Shown: positions 9,431 to 16,476 of the stretch, piece after piece
Numbering within the stretch: the first letter of the stretch is position 1
Layout: each line of letters starts with the position of its first letter
From: Shewanella pneumatophori
GTDB taxonomy: Bacteria; Pseudomonadota; Gammaproteobacteria; Enterobacterales; Shewanellaceae
Reading direction: 5' to 3'
Assembly: GCF_023283895.1 (NCBI RefSeq)
Contig: NZ_JAKILB010000010.1
Location: forward strand, 62,001 to 126,000
Length of the DNA stretch: 64,000 bases
Position numbers and translations under genes: made by a program
Notes under the pieces: model-generated
Databases searched by the model: none
Seen by the model: the letters and a program-made list of their open reading frames with translations, nothing else
Told to the model about the DNA's origin: nothing

Positions 9431-10090
9431 ATGCAACCAAGTTTTTGGCATGAAAAATGGGATGCCCAGCAAATAGGCTTTCATTTAGATGCAGTAAATC
9501 CTCTTCTCGTAAAATATTGGCCGCAGTTACAACTCAATTCATCTTGCCAGGCATTTGTTCCTTTATGTGGCAAATCATTAGATATGTGTTTTTTGGCAGA
9601 GCAGGGCCATCAAGTACTAGGCTGTGAGCTCAATGAGTTAGCAGTGCAGCAGTTCTATCAAGAGAACCGTTTGCCACTAAAGGTTGAAACTATTGGCGAA
9701 CATCAACGTTTTGCTACTGAACAAGTAACCATTTATCAAGGTGATATCTTTACTTTCTCGGCTTCAGAGATGCTACAAACAAGTGCATTTTACGATCGAG
9801 CCGCTCTGATTGCTTGGCCTGAAGAGATGCGCTTAGCTTATGCCAAGCAATTGGCTAAATTAATTCCTGCTGGCAGCGTTGGTTTGCTGATTACTTTGGA
9901 TTACCCACAAGCTGAGTTAAATGGTCCGCCGTTTGCGGTATCTGATGATTGGGTTAATGCAAATCTTAGTGATGACTTTGAGATTGAATGCCTAGCGAGT
10001 GAAGACGTACTTGCTGAAAATCCACGCTTTGTGAAAAAGCAGGTGTCATGGCTGACAGAAAGTGTTTATAAGTTAATTCGAAAAGGTTGA
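9431..10090 (+). CDS. tpm: thiopurine S-methyltransferase
   Basis: SAM-dependent cytoplasmic methyltransferase of 219 aa, the usual length for bacterial TPMT. The N-terminus [18 protein letters not shown] and the SAM-site segment [28 protein letters not shown] (residues about 37-64) are diagnostic; [14 protein letters not shown] (about 120-133) is also conserved. Members methylate aryl thiols and have been linked to selenium and tellurium detoxification; the native substrate here is unknown. No strong Shine-Dalgarno precedes the ATG. It probably shares a bidirectional terminator with the porin gene that converges on it. Confidence 0.93.
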   Translation: MQPSFWHEKWDAQQIGFHLDAVNPLLVKYWPQLQLNSSCQAFVPLCGKSLDMCFLAEQGHQVLGCELNELAVQQFYQENRLPLKVETIGEHQRFATEQVTIYQGDIFTFSASEMLQTSAFYDRAALIAWPEEMRLAYAKQLAKLIPAGSVGLLITLDYPQAELNGPPFAVSDDWVNANLSDDFEIECLASEDVLAENPRFVKKQVSWLTESVYKLIRKG

Positions 10091-10190
10091 AAAGAAGGTT
10101 CTAGGTCTTAGGAAAGGCAAAGACGGAAAAGCGCATAAAGCAGATACGGTAAAGTTAAGATGATAAAAGCTGAACGGCCTGCTGTCTAGG

Positions 10191-10231
10191 GAACGCTTCG
10201 CTCACGGATAACAGAACGCTGCGCTTACGGA
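10191..10231. repeat. two imperfect 18-bp direct repeats
   Basis: GAACGCTTCGCTCACGGA at 10191-10208 and GAACGCTGCGCTTACGGA at 10214-10231 differ at two positions and are five bases apart. Each can fold weakly (AACGC with GCG-containing partners). They may be fragments of a dispersed intergenic repeat; only a genome search can tell. Confidence 0.5.
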
Positions 10232-10382
10232 AAAGAATCAAAGCTGGGGCTTCACTACTCAGTTGAGACAAATACAACTGGGTCACAGCGAGAGTGCAGG
10301 GCTAACTGGAAAAATTATAAGAGTTCGAAAATCTAGAGTCTTTAGATCCGTAATCAAAGCGTTTATCGGATCTAACCAGATC

Positions 10383-10409
10383 AAAAAAGCGACCTTAGGT
10401 CGCTTTTTT
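10383..10409. terminator. bidirectional rho-independent terminator
   Basis: Six A residues, GCGACCT, a minimal loop, AGGTCGC and six T residues form a near-perfect hairpin with T tracts in both directions. It serves tpm on the plus strand and the porin gene on the minus strand. Confidence 0.9.
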
Positions 10410-10444
10410 ATGGCTTTAAATCGAGAGTCTACAGACTCAAACGA

Positions 10445-11470
10445 TTAGAAGTTGTAACGTACACCAACTGTGAATACGTTGTCATCTTCTAGATCTTTCT
10501 TAGCGCCGTCAGCGATTTTATGGTCGCCTGAGTACATAGCGTAGTGGCCATATACCATAGTTGATTTAGCAATCTTGTAATCAGCACCAACAGTGATAAC
10601 TTGAACATCTACATCAGTACCAGCTTCGTCAGTTACATTTTTGTAGTACTTACCGAAACCAGCTTCATCTTTACCGTATTCAGCTTTTAAGTTAACGCCG
10701 TTTAGGTTGTAAACAACGTTTACGAAGTAAGAGTTACCTTCTTGATCAGATGTTTGGCTTTCGGTGTTTTGGAATATACCGCCTACTTTGAAGTCGCCTA
10801 ACTTAACTTGAGCCACACCACGGTATGCATCGATACCATTGATAGTGTTGTAAGCGGCAGCTACATAGTAGTTTTGCGCTTTAAGTTTCTTGTCACCAAT
10901 AGTTGCACTTAATGCATACTGTTGATCGTACGAAGTCTTGTTAGCTTCGTCAGTGTAGTTACCTTCCATTAGGTAAGTCGCGTTCAAAGTCACTAGGCCA
11001 GCGATTTTTGGAGAGTAATACCAGATACCATCGCCAACACGGTCTTGACCAGCAACTAAACGGTCGATATCGGCGTTAGTGTTACCAAAAACGTCAACGC
11101 CACCTTCAGTTTGCTTAAATACGTGATCGTTACGACCAACTAGTACAGTACCAGCGTTGGTCTTTAGACCTAGGAAAGTGTTACGAGTGGTGAACGTCTT
11201 GTTGCTGTTTGATGTGTTATCAACACCAAATTCCATTTGGTAAACGATGTCATAGCCATCAGCAATTTTCTCAGTACCTTTAACACCTAAGTGAGAGAAG
11301 TTGTTCTCAAAAATAGTGCCTTCTTTACCGTTTTGTGTCGTTGCACCTGTATCAGAGTGTGTAGCTGATAGGTCTAGACGACCGTAAAAGCCTGGACCAT
11401 CGGCTAGCGCGCCGAAAGAAGCTAGGGTTAAAACTGATGCCACTGATGCAGAGATTAGTGTCTTTTTCAT
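10445..11470 (-). CDS. outer-membrane porin (OmpC/Porin_4 family)
   Basis: A 341-aa trimeric beta-barrel porin for passive entry of small hydrophilic solutes. It has a signal peptide cleaved near ALA-DGPGFYGRLDLSATHSD, alternating amphipathic strands throughout, and a C-terminal strand ending VGVRYNF, where the terminal Phe is recognised by the BAM machinery. Shared blocks with the next porin (NNFSHLGVKGTE, DIVYQMEFGVDN, VLVGRNDHVFK, YYSPKIAGLVTLNATYLM) show recent duplication. GGGAG precedes the ATG at 11470. A Crp-like site lies 140 bp upstream of the start codon. Confidence 0.93.
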   Translation of the reverse strand: MKKTLISASVASVLTLASFGALADGPGFYGRLDLSATHSDTGATTQNGKEGTIFENNFSHLGVKGTEKIADGYDIVYQMEFGVDNTSNSNKTFTTRNTFLGLKTNAGTVLVGRNDHVFKQTEGGVDVFGNTNADIDRLVAGQDRVGDGIWYYSPKIAGLVTLNATYLMEGNYTDEANKTSYDQQYALSATIGDKKLKAQNYYVAAAYNTINGIDAYRGVAQVKLGDFKVGGIFQNTESQTSDQEGNSYFVNVVYNLNGVNLKAEYGKDEAGFGKYYKNVTDEAGTDVDVQVITVGADYKIAKSTMVYGHYAMYSGDHKIADGAKKDLEDDNVFTVGVRYNF

Positions 11471-11601
11471 TTCATTTGCTCCCAGAACCTAAGTTCCTAT
11501 TCGTTTCTTATGGTTTTTTACATAAACTTTTGTTTTTGTTACTTGCATCCAAGCTCATAACAATTGTGGGGCTAAATATTACAGTTTTATGGCATCAAGA
11601 T

Positions 11602-11617
11602 TGTGGACTGGATCAAG
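11602..11617 (-). promoter_or_regulatory. Crp-like site upstream of first porin gene
   Basis: TGTGG-N6-TCAAG is a degenerate match to TGTGA-N6-TCACA (7 of 10). Alone it is weak. Its centre is 139.5 bp from the porin start, and the better site of the paralogous porin gene is 140.5 bp from its start. Confidence 0.35.
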
Positions 11618-11939
11618 TTTTTGGGGTTCAAGAGCAGAATTGATACTTTTTTGTGACCATAGGGGAACTTTGGCAGATTAATTAGGAATATCCATAAAAA
11701 TAGCAACTTAAGACTATCTCTAAAGTAGTATTGATGCGGCTTGCCAATATAATAGCTATTACTTTTTAAGGACTTACTAAGGTTGCATTTATGTTGAATT
11801 TAGGTTTTCAGATGCGAACGTAAATTAACCAGCAGCATGTTGAAGGCAAAAAAGTTGGCAATAGGCTGTAAATGTTACTTTTATGTTGTTAGCCCTTTAT
11901 TGGTCTAGGTTTACAAAAGCTGCTTAATAAATAGGCATT

Positions 11940-11960
11940 AAAAAAGGCAGCTAAGCTGCC
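11940..11960 (-). terminator. rho-independent terminator of second porin gene
   Basis: On the minus strand GGCAGCT pairs with AGCTGCC through a one-base centre and is followed by six T residues (11945-11940), about 60 bp after the stop codon. Confidence 0.85.
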
Positions 11961-12023
11961 CTTTTAGTTTTTAACGATGGATTATCGTTTTAGATCAGGT
12001 TAAAGATTGCTCTGTTAACAGGC

Positions 12024-13082
12024 TTAGAAATCGAAACGCATACCTACAGTTACGATGTCATCACTTAGATCTTGAGAAGCGCCACCTAACATCATATCGC
12101 CATCGTACTTAGTGTAGTGGCCGTATACTAAAGTGTTTTTACTTAGACGGTAATCAGCACCTAGACTGAACTGTTGTAGATCAACATCGCTTACTGTTTC
12201 AAGGCCGCCATCTACGCTACCAACATAACGGCTAACATATTTACCTAAACCTGAGTCATCGCTACCGTACATTGCTTTAAGTTTTAGATTACCCATAACG
12301 TAAGCAGCATTTACGAAGTAAGTGTCACCTTCTAAATTGGCATACTTGCTATCAACGTGTTCGCTGTTTTGGTAGAAACCACCAAGAATGACTTGGCCTA
12401 GTTTAACTTGAGCAACACCACGGTACGCTTTTACGTTGTCGATGCTGTCGTTATAAGCAGCAGAAACATAGTAATTTTGTGCTTTAAGTGCTTTATCACC
12501 AATAGTAGCACTTAGTGCATACATATTGTCTGCATCGATAACTTCGCCGTTTACTTTTTGCGCGTAGTTGTCGTCCATCAAATAAGTCGCATTAAGTGTG
12601 ACTAGGTCGGCGATCTTTGGTGAGTAATATGTGAAGCCGTCTGCGCTGCGAGATTGACCAGCTGCTAGTAAATCGATATCTGAGTTGGTGTTGCCGAAAA
12701 TATCGAAACCGCCTTCAGCTGCTTTAAATACAGTGTCGTTACGACCAACAAGGACGGTACCGGCTGTTGCTGATTTAAGGCCTAGAAAAGTGTTACGTGC
12801 TGAGAAAGTGTTACCTGAATTGTCGAAGTTGCTAACGCCAAACTCCATTTGGTAAACCACTTCAAGATCACTATTGATTGCCTCTGTGCCTTTAACACCT
12901 AACCAAGAGAAGTTGTTTTCAATGATGGTACCAGACTTTTGGTTTTGTGTTGCGATACCCATATCTGAGTTGGTGATCGCAAGATCTGCACGGCCATAGA
13001 AGCTTGGGCCATCAGCTAATGCAGTAAAAGAAGTGGCAGCTAGTGCTGAAACAATCGTGACAGACAGAACAGTTTTTTTCAT
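12024..13082 (-). CDS. outer-membrane porin (OmpC/Porin_4 family), paralogue
   Basis: A 352-aa porin paralogous to the gene 550 bp downstream and in the same orientation. Signal peptide MKKTVLSVTIVSALAATSF, cleavage near ALA-DGPSFYGRADLAITNSD, and a C-terminal VGMRFDF ending in Phe. Alignment by eye keeps most strands; differences cluster in loops, for example the YVSRYVGSVDGGLETV insertion, so pore selectivity may differ. The ATG at 13082 is preferred to the ATG two codons earlier because AGGAAG is then spaced six bases away. A good Crp/FNR-like site lies 140 bp upstream, and both genes have separate terminators. Confidence 0.93.
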   Translation of the reverse strand: MKKTVLSVTIVSALAATSFTALADGPSFYGRADLAITNSDMGIATQNQKSGTIIENNFSWLGVKGTEAINSDLEVVYQMEFGVSNFDNSGNTFSARNTFLGLKSATAGTVLVGRNDTVFKAAEGGFDIFGNTNSDIDLLAAGQSRSADGFTYYSPKIADLVTLNATYLMDDNYAQKVNGEVIDADNMYALSATIGDKALKAQNYYVSAAYNDSIDNVKAYRGVAQVKLGQVILGGFYQNSEHVDSKYANLEGDTYFVNAAYVMGNLKLKAMYGSDDSGLGKYVSRYVGSVDGGLETVSDVDLQQFSLGADYRLSKNTLVYGHYTKYDGDMMLGGASQDLSDDIVTVGMRFDF

Positions 13083-13454
13083 TTTCATCTTCCTGTAGCG
13101 AAATCGCTATTTATAGTTGCAGGCTATCAATATTTGTTTGCCTGAAATGCAGGCTAACAAGCGTGAAGCTGTAATTGTCGGGCGAGATTCTGGCACGGAA
13201 TATGAGATTTGGTTTGTGATCCACATCAAAACTCATGGAAGTTTCGTGATAGTGATTGTGTATTTTTACCGTTAATAAACAGTTGTTTGGATAAAAAATA
13301 ACACTGGATACAAATCAGGTGTCTATTTGAGTTAGCTTTTCAATTGTTATTTACAAATGTGTTTTGCTGGTTGGTTATTTTTTTAGAGTTTTACTGCTGA
13401 TTAAGATAAAATTAGCTCGGTTAATAGCTTTTAATCTCTGACACACTTTCTACA
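13083..13454. other. 372-bp divergent promoter region, porin and tcdA
   Basis: Carries the leader and promoter of the porin gene with a Crp/FNR-like site, and an AT-rich stretch before tcdA. No further gene seen. Confidence 0.5.
13215..13230 (-). promoter_or_regulatory. Crp/FNR-like site upstream of second porin gene
   Basis: TGTGATCCACATCAAA reads as Crp TGTGA-N6-TCAAA (9 of 10) and, overlapping it, as an FNR-type GTGAT-CCAC-ATCAA (9 of 10). It could bind Crp, EtrA or both. The centre is 140.5 bp from the start codon. Confidence 0.55.
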
Positions 13455-14288
13455 TTGAGTATCATTTTGAATAATCACACATTGTCTGACGCTTACTTAA
13501 ATCGTTTTGCGGGTATTGGTCGTTTATATGGCCAACAAGCTCTTAGTTACTTTGCCTCTGCCCATGTGGTGGTTGTAGGGATTGGCGGTGTAGGAACTTG
13601 GGTTGCTGAATCGTTAGTGCGCAGCGGAATAGGGCAAATTACTTTAATTGATTTAGATGATATTTGTGTGACTAATACCAACAGACAAGCTCACGCGCTC
13701 AAAGATACTATTGGCGAATCTAAAGTAGAAGTGATGGCGCAGCGCCTAAAGCAAATTAACCCTGAATGCATCGTTAATGAGGTTGAAGACTTTATTACAC
13801 CTGAAAACTTGTCAGAGTATTTTCAAGGTAAAAAAGCTGGTGGCAACATAGATTACGTTGTTGACTGTATTGATGCAGTCAAAGCCAAAACTGCATTAAT
13901 TGCCTGGTGTAAGCGTCAAAAACTGCCGATAGTTACCGTTGGCGGGGCTGGTGGGCAGATGGATCCGACTCAAGTGCAGGTTGCTGATTTGGCAAAAACT
14001 TACCAAGACCCGTTATTAGCAAAAGTGCGTAATATGCTAAGACGTGAATATAACTTTTCAAAAAATGTCGCTCGTCGCTTTGCTATTGAAGCTGTGTTCT
14101 CCACTGAGCAATTGGTCTACCCACAAGCAGATGGTAGTGTGTGTAATACCAAAGCTACCGCAGAAGGTAGTATGCGTATGGACTGTGCTTCAGGCTTTGG
14201 CGCTGTGACTGTGGTAACTGGTACATTTGGTTTTGTGGCAACCAGTAGGGTGTTAATCAAGTTAGCCGCAAAAGCGGCTGCAAAATAG
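13455..14288 (+). CDS. tcdA: tRNA threonylcarbamoyladenosine dehydratase
   Basis: E1/ThiF-fold, ATP-dependent enzyme (also CsdL, YgdL) that dehydrates t6A37 of ANN-decoding tRNAs to the cyclic ct6A form. The nucleotide motif VVVGIGGVGTWVAESL is near residues 34-49, IDLDDICVTNTNRQ near 62-75, and VTVGGAGGQMDPTQ near 159-172; the 277-aa length fits. No ATG or GTG occurs in frame near the N-terminus, so the start is probably TTG at 13455 (or 13467), without a visible ribosome-binding site; alignment with E. coli TcdA, which begins about 14 residues before the RFGG motif, supports this. It appears monocistronic. Confidence 0.93.
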   Translation: MSIILNNHTLSDAYLNRFAGIGRLYGQQALSYFASAHVVVVGIGGVGTWVAESLVRSGIGQITLIDLDDICVTNTNRQAHALKDTIGESKVEVMAQRLKQINPECIVNEVEDFITPENLSEYFQGKKAGGNIDYVVDCIDAVKAKTALIAWCKRQKLPIVTVGGAGGQMDPTQVQVADLAKTYQDPLLAKVRNMLRREYNFSKNVARRFAIEAVFSTEQLVYPQADGSVCNTKATAEGSMRMDCASGFGAVTVVTGTFGFVATSRVLIKLAAKAAAK

Positions 14289-14312
14289 TTTTGTTTAATC
14301 AGTTTTAATATT

Positions 14313-14334
14313 AGCGCCATAATGGCGCTTTTTT
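14313..14334 (+). terminator. rho-independent terminator of tcdA
   Basis: AGCGCCAT pairs with ATGGCGCT around a single base, followed by six T residues, 25 bp after the tcdA stop codon. Confidence 0.88.
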
Positions 14335-14391
14335 GTGCTTGTAACTTGATTTAAATACATTTTGTATCGCTATTGCCTTGTGAGAGTTGAC

Positions 14392-14419
14392 TAATGCCAG
14401 AATCGATATTCTGGCATTA
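14392..14419. repeat. 12-bp perfect inverted repeat
   Basis: TAATGCCAGAAT and ATTCTGGCATTA with a 4-nt CGAT loop, between the tcdA terminator and the next gene (start 14472). It could be a second terminator (followed by TTATT), an operator, or a 5' leader hairpin of the SieB-like gene. Confidence 0.6.
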
Positions 14420-14471
14420 TTATTGCTAATACCTAATTAGAAACAGATTTCTGACACTGGGTAAACTAGGT

Positions 14472-15089
14472 ATGCAAAACGTAGCTTTCAAATTCACTTC
14501 TCTAAAAATGATGTCGGCTAAAAAATTCTTTTTTACAACAATGCTTTGGCTAGCTCTTTCCTGTGCTGCATTATTGTTTGCTCCTAAAGCACTGCTTACC
14601 TCACTCAGTTTAAATGAGTTTTCACAGCAATATGCGCACTTTATTGGTTTGGGCTTAATTATTGGTGCCGCTTATTTATTGACGCAAATACTAAGTTATT
14701 TCCTTGATGAAGCTATTAGCTATTTAAGTGATAAGCGTTCAGTTGAAATCATTGAAGAAAAAGTCAAATTATTGGATCCAACCGAAAGAGCATTACTGCG
14801 AGAGTTTTTCTTACAAGGAGAAACGATTTTAACTTTGCCTGAGCAAGAGTTGGCGGTGAAGAGTTTATTAAAAGCTGGCATTTTAGAATGCATAGGTAAT
14901 CAAAAGCATTATGCAATCCAGGCGTCGACGGCAGATTTTAAGATCTCAATGCGTGCTCGTGTTCATCTTAATCGTCAAGTGTTGCGTTTCCCGGTAGGTG
15001 AGCCGAGTGCTGAAGAGATGAAGAATTTAATTAAAGCGCGTCCGCACTTTGTGCACAGCTTTGCTGCGCCACGAAAGCAAGCTGCTTAA
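14472..15089 (+). CDS. superinfection-exclusion B (SieB)-like membrane protein
   Basis: A 205-aa protein with two hydrophobic segments (about residues 22-40 and 55-75) and a soluble C-terminal half. The half-motif LLDPTERALLREFFLQGETILTLPEQELAVKSLLKAGIL resembles the SieB family (phage P22 SieB, host homologues), in which an inner-membrane protein aborts superinfecting phage growth. Family membership is inferred from pattern only. No prophage genes surround it, so it is more likely a chromosomal homologue with an unknown role or a domesticated exclusion gene. Only AGG directly before the ATG is visible as ribosome-binding signal. A perfect 12-bp inverted repeat lies 53 bp upstream. Confidence 0.6.
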   Translation: MQNVAFKFTSLKMMSAKKFFFTTMLWLALSCAALLFAPKALLTSLSLNEFSQQYAHFIGLGLIIGAAYLLTQILSYFLDEAISYLSDKRSVEIIEEKVKLLDPTERALLREFFLQGETILTLPEQELAVKSLLKAGILECIGNQKHYAIQASTADFKISMRARVHLNRQVLRFPVGEPSAEEMKNLIKARPHFVHSFAAPRKQAA

Positions 15090-15118
15090 TCTTACTTTGC
15101 TATTTATAAATCGCAGAC

Positions 15119-15142
15119 AAAAAAATGGGGGCGAAAGCCCCC
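15119..15142 (-). terminator. rho-independent terminator of DUF3149 gene
   Basis: On the minus strand GGGGGC, tetraloop TTTC, GCCCCC, then AT and seven T residues (15125-15119), 25 bp after the stop codon. On the plus strand it may also help end the SieB-like transcript. Confidence 0.88.
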
Positions 15143-15166
15143 TGCATTAGAAAGAATTACTCAAGA

Positions 15167-15301
15167 TCAATTCTCGGGATCCGCAGACTTGGTATAGAAC
15201 ATCCACATCAGATATGAAATGATGCCAATAGTACTAAAGATAACGATCATCGAAAGCAAACCTATTGGGTTGCCAAACATCAAATCTAACCAGAATGCCA
15301 T
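15167..15301 (-). CDS. DUF3149-type small inner-membrane protein
   Basis: A 44-aa protein starting MAFWLDLMFGNPIGLLSMIV and ending TKSADPEN. It has one hydrophobic helix (about residues 12-35) and the FGNPIGLLSM block typical of the DUF3149 family of marine gammaproteobacteria; function unknown. GAGGA lies eight bases before the ATG and a strong terminator follows, so it is a complete single-gene unit. An FNR-type box is placed 62 bp upstream of the start codon, with TATTGT at the expected -10 position, suggesting anaerobic activation. By size and topology it could be an accessory subunit of a membrane complex, but nothing here identifies a partner. Confidence 0.82.
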   Translation of the reverse strand: MAFWLDLMFGNPIGLLSMIVIFSTIGIISYLMWMFYTKSADPEN

Positions 15302-15362
15302 TTGCGAAATCCTCTTTCTTTTTAATTCCTAATCACAATACGCTGTAGGTGCTGATTGTTTT

Positions 15363-15376
15363 TTGATCTGGGTCAA
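15363..15376 (-). promoter_or_regulatory. FNR/EtrA-type box upstream of DUF3149 gene
   Basis: TTGATCTGGGTCAA matches TTGAT-N4-ATCAA at 9 of 10 positions and sits in a longer palindrome with flanking T and A runs. With the box centred at -41.5, transcription would start near 15328 and the -10 hexamer TATTGT falls exactly at 15340-15335 on the minus strand. Confidence 0.65.
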
Positions 15377-15560
15377 AAACGCTTTGAGTTATTAATTAAA
15401 TGGGTGTTAGTTGTTAAGTAATATGGTGTTGATCACGTTTCGCTAATTTTTGATAAGCTGATAAGATTTGCTAACTCGGTTAGCTTGTATGGAATGTGAG
15501 CGCACACTGACCGTTGAGCCTGAAAAATGCTCAGTTGAGTTAAAACACTCAGTAAAGTGC

Positions 15561-15588
15561 TTGCCATTCGTTTCTCTGTAGGTATAAT
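15561..15588 (+). promoter_or_regulatory. sigma-70 promoter of tRNA-Leu
   Basis: TTGCCA at 15561-15566, a 16-bp spacer and a consensus TATAAT at 15583-15588, 50 bp before the mature tRNA. The geometry and the consensus -10 suit a strong stable-RNA promoter. Confidence 0.8.
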
Positions 15589-15638
15589 TCCGTTCACTTA
15601 CTGAGGTCGAGCAGATTTAAGTAAGTGTTATTGATAAT

Positions 15639-15723
15639 GCCTGAGTGGTGGAATTGGTAGACACGTCGGATTCAAAATCCGATTTCGAAAGAAGTGACGG
15701 TTCAAGTCCGTCCTCAGGTACCA
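15639..15723 (+). tRNA. tRNA-Leu(CAA)
   Basis: An 85-nt class II tRNA with encoded CCA. The acceptor arm GCCTGAG pairs with CTCAGGT (one G-U closing pair), the anticodon stem TCGGA/TCCGA encloses loop TTCAAAA (anticodon CAA, decodes UUG), a long variable arm follows, and the T arm is GACGG-TTCAAGT-CCGTC. It has its own promoter and terminator. This isoacceptor gene (leuX in E. coli) is a frequent island attachment site, but no integrase or duplicated 3' end is seen here. Confidence 0.97.
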
Positions 15724-15736
15724 TTATCAACAAAGC

Positions 15737-15761
15737 AACCTGCCATCGAGCAGGTTTTTTT
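15737..15761 (+). terminator. terminator of tRNA-Leu
   Basis: AACCTGC pairs with GCAGGTT around CATCGA, followed by a run of T, 13 bp after the CCA end. Confidence 0.88.
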
Positions 15762-15905
15762 ATGCCTGTAATTTGGCTATTAATAATATTTAACGAATCG
15801 CCTATTCGACATTTAATGACTAGAACTTTCTAAAGGATGCAATAGGACGAATATTTCTGAGTGAGTTCTTTTCGTTGGCTGCTGGCAAAGTTTTTGCTGA
15901 ATATT

Positions 15906-15930
15906 AAAAGGCTAGACAGCATGCCTAGCC
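15906..15930 (-). terminator. probable terminator of the ydhYVW-like operon
   Basis: On the minus strand GGCTAG pairs with CTAGCC across a 9-nt loop and is followed by TTTTAAT, 24 bp after the last gene of the cluster. Confidence 0.65.
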
Positions 15931-15953
15931 ATGATTTCGATAAGGTTAAAGTA

Positions 15954-16472
15954 TTATACCGACCACTCAAATGGATCATAGTTAGCTAAGACTTTAGCGT
16001 AGCTTTCTTTAAGATGTATTGTCGAAAAATAGTATCCTGTTCCATTCTCACTACGTTGATAGTTGATGTCAGCAAATTCAGGGATAGCCATAAATTGTTG
16101 AGGCAGGATATCTAGATCAGCTTGAGCAAGGTTATATGGAGCGTGAATGAAATTATCTTCAGGCACCAGCTCTCCTAGCGCTGAATAGCGTCTAATATAA
16201 TCCGCCATTGTTGCACTAATTTTATCTTCATTTACCCCCAACCATTGCTTAGCATAGCTCTCTACAATGTACCGATCTGAATAAAAGTAGCTGTCGATAT
16301 CGCCATGTATCAGCATAATATCTTGATATTTTGCTTCTTCGATAAGTTTTAAGTGTTCTGAGTTAACATCATTGATTTCCAACTCTAAGCCTGCAACTGC
16401 AATTAATTGGTTGGCCGTCGTTAGACGGCCGTGTTGGCTAAATAAACGGATAAACTCCACCAAAGGTTCCAT
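15954..16472 (-). CDS. YdhW-like accessory protein of the AOR cluster
   Basis: A 172-aa soluble protein without signal peptide or cysteine motif. It is third in a three-gene operon whose first two genes resemble E. coli ydhY and ydhV, the place occupied by ydhW there (about 215 aa). The assignment is positional; I cannot confirm sequence similarity by eye, and the protein is shorter. The ATG at 16472 begins four bases after the ydhV-like stop codon; an upstream in-frame TTG would overlap that gene. Tight spacing suggests coupled translation and a role in maturing or partnering the oxidoreductase. Confidence 0.55.
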   Translation of the reverse strand: MEPLVEFIRLFSQHGRLTTANQLIAVAGLELEINDVNSEHLKLIEEAKYQDIMLIHGDIDSYFYSDRYIVESYAKQWLGVNEDKISATMADYIRRYSALGELVPEDNFIHAPYNLAQADLDILPQQFMAIPEFADINYQRSENGTGYYFSTIHLKESYAKVLANYDPFEWSV

Positions 16473-16476
16473 ATGT

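Larger units (their letters stand above)
10091..10444. other. 354-bp intergenic region between tpm and porin gene
   Basis: No supported gene; an open frame across its right half has no homology or ribosome-binding site and runs over the terminator. It contains the imperfect repeat pair and the bidirectional terminator listed separately. Confidence 0.6.
11471..12023. other. 553-bp region between the two porin genes
   Basis: The 200-250 bp nearest the first porin gene should hold its promoter and long leader, including a Crp-like site. The far end holds the terminator of the second porin gene. No other gene is supported. Confidence 0.5.

Noticed and set aside
10263..10448. 61-codon plus-strand frame between tpm and the porin gene
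   Set aside because: No ribosome-binding site, no family pattern, and it reads through the bidirectional terminator at 10383-10409.
15645..15833. Open frame of 62 codons starting MVELVDTSDSKSDFE
   Set aside because: It is the translation of the tRNA-Leu gene and its terminator, a common artefact.
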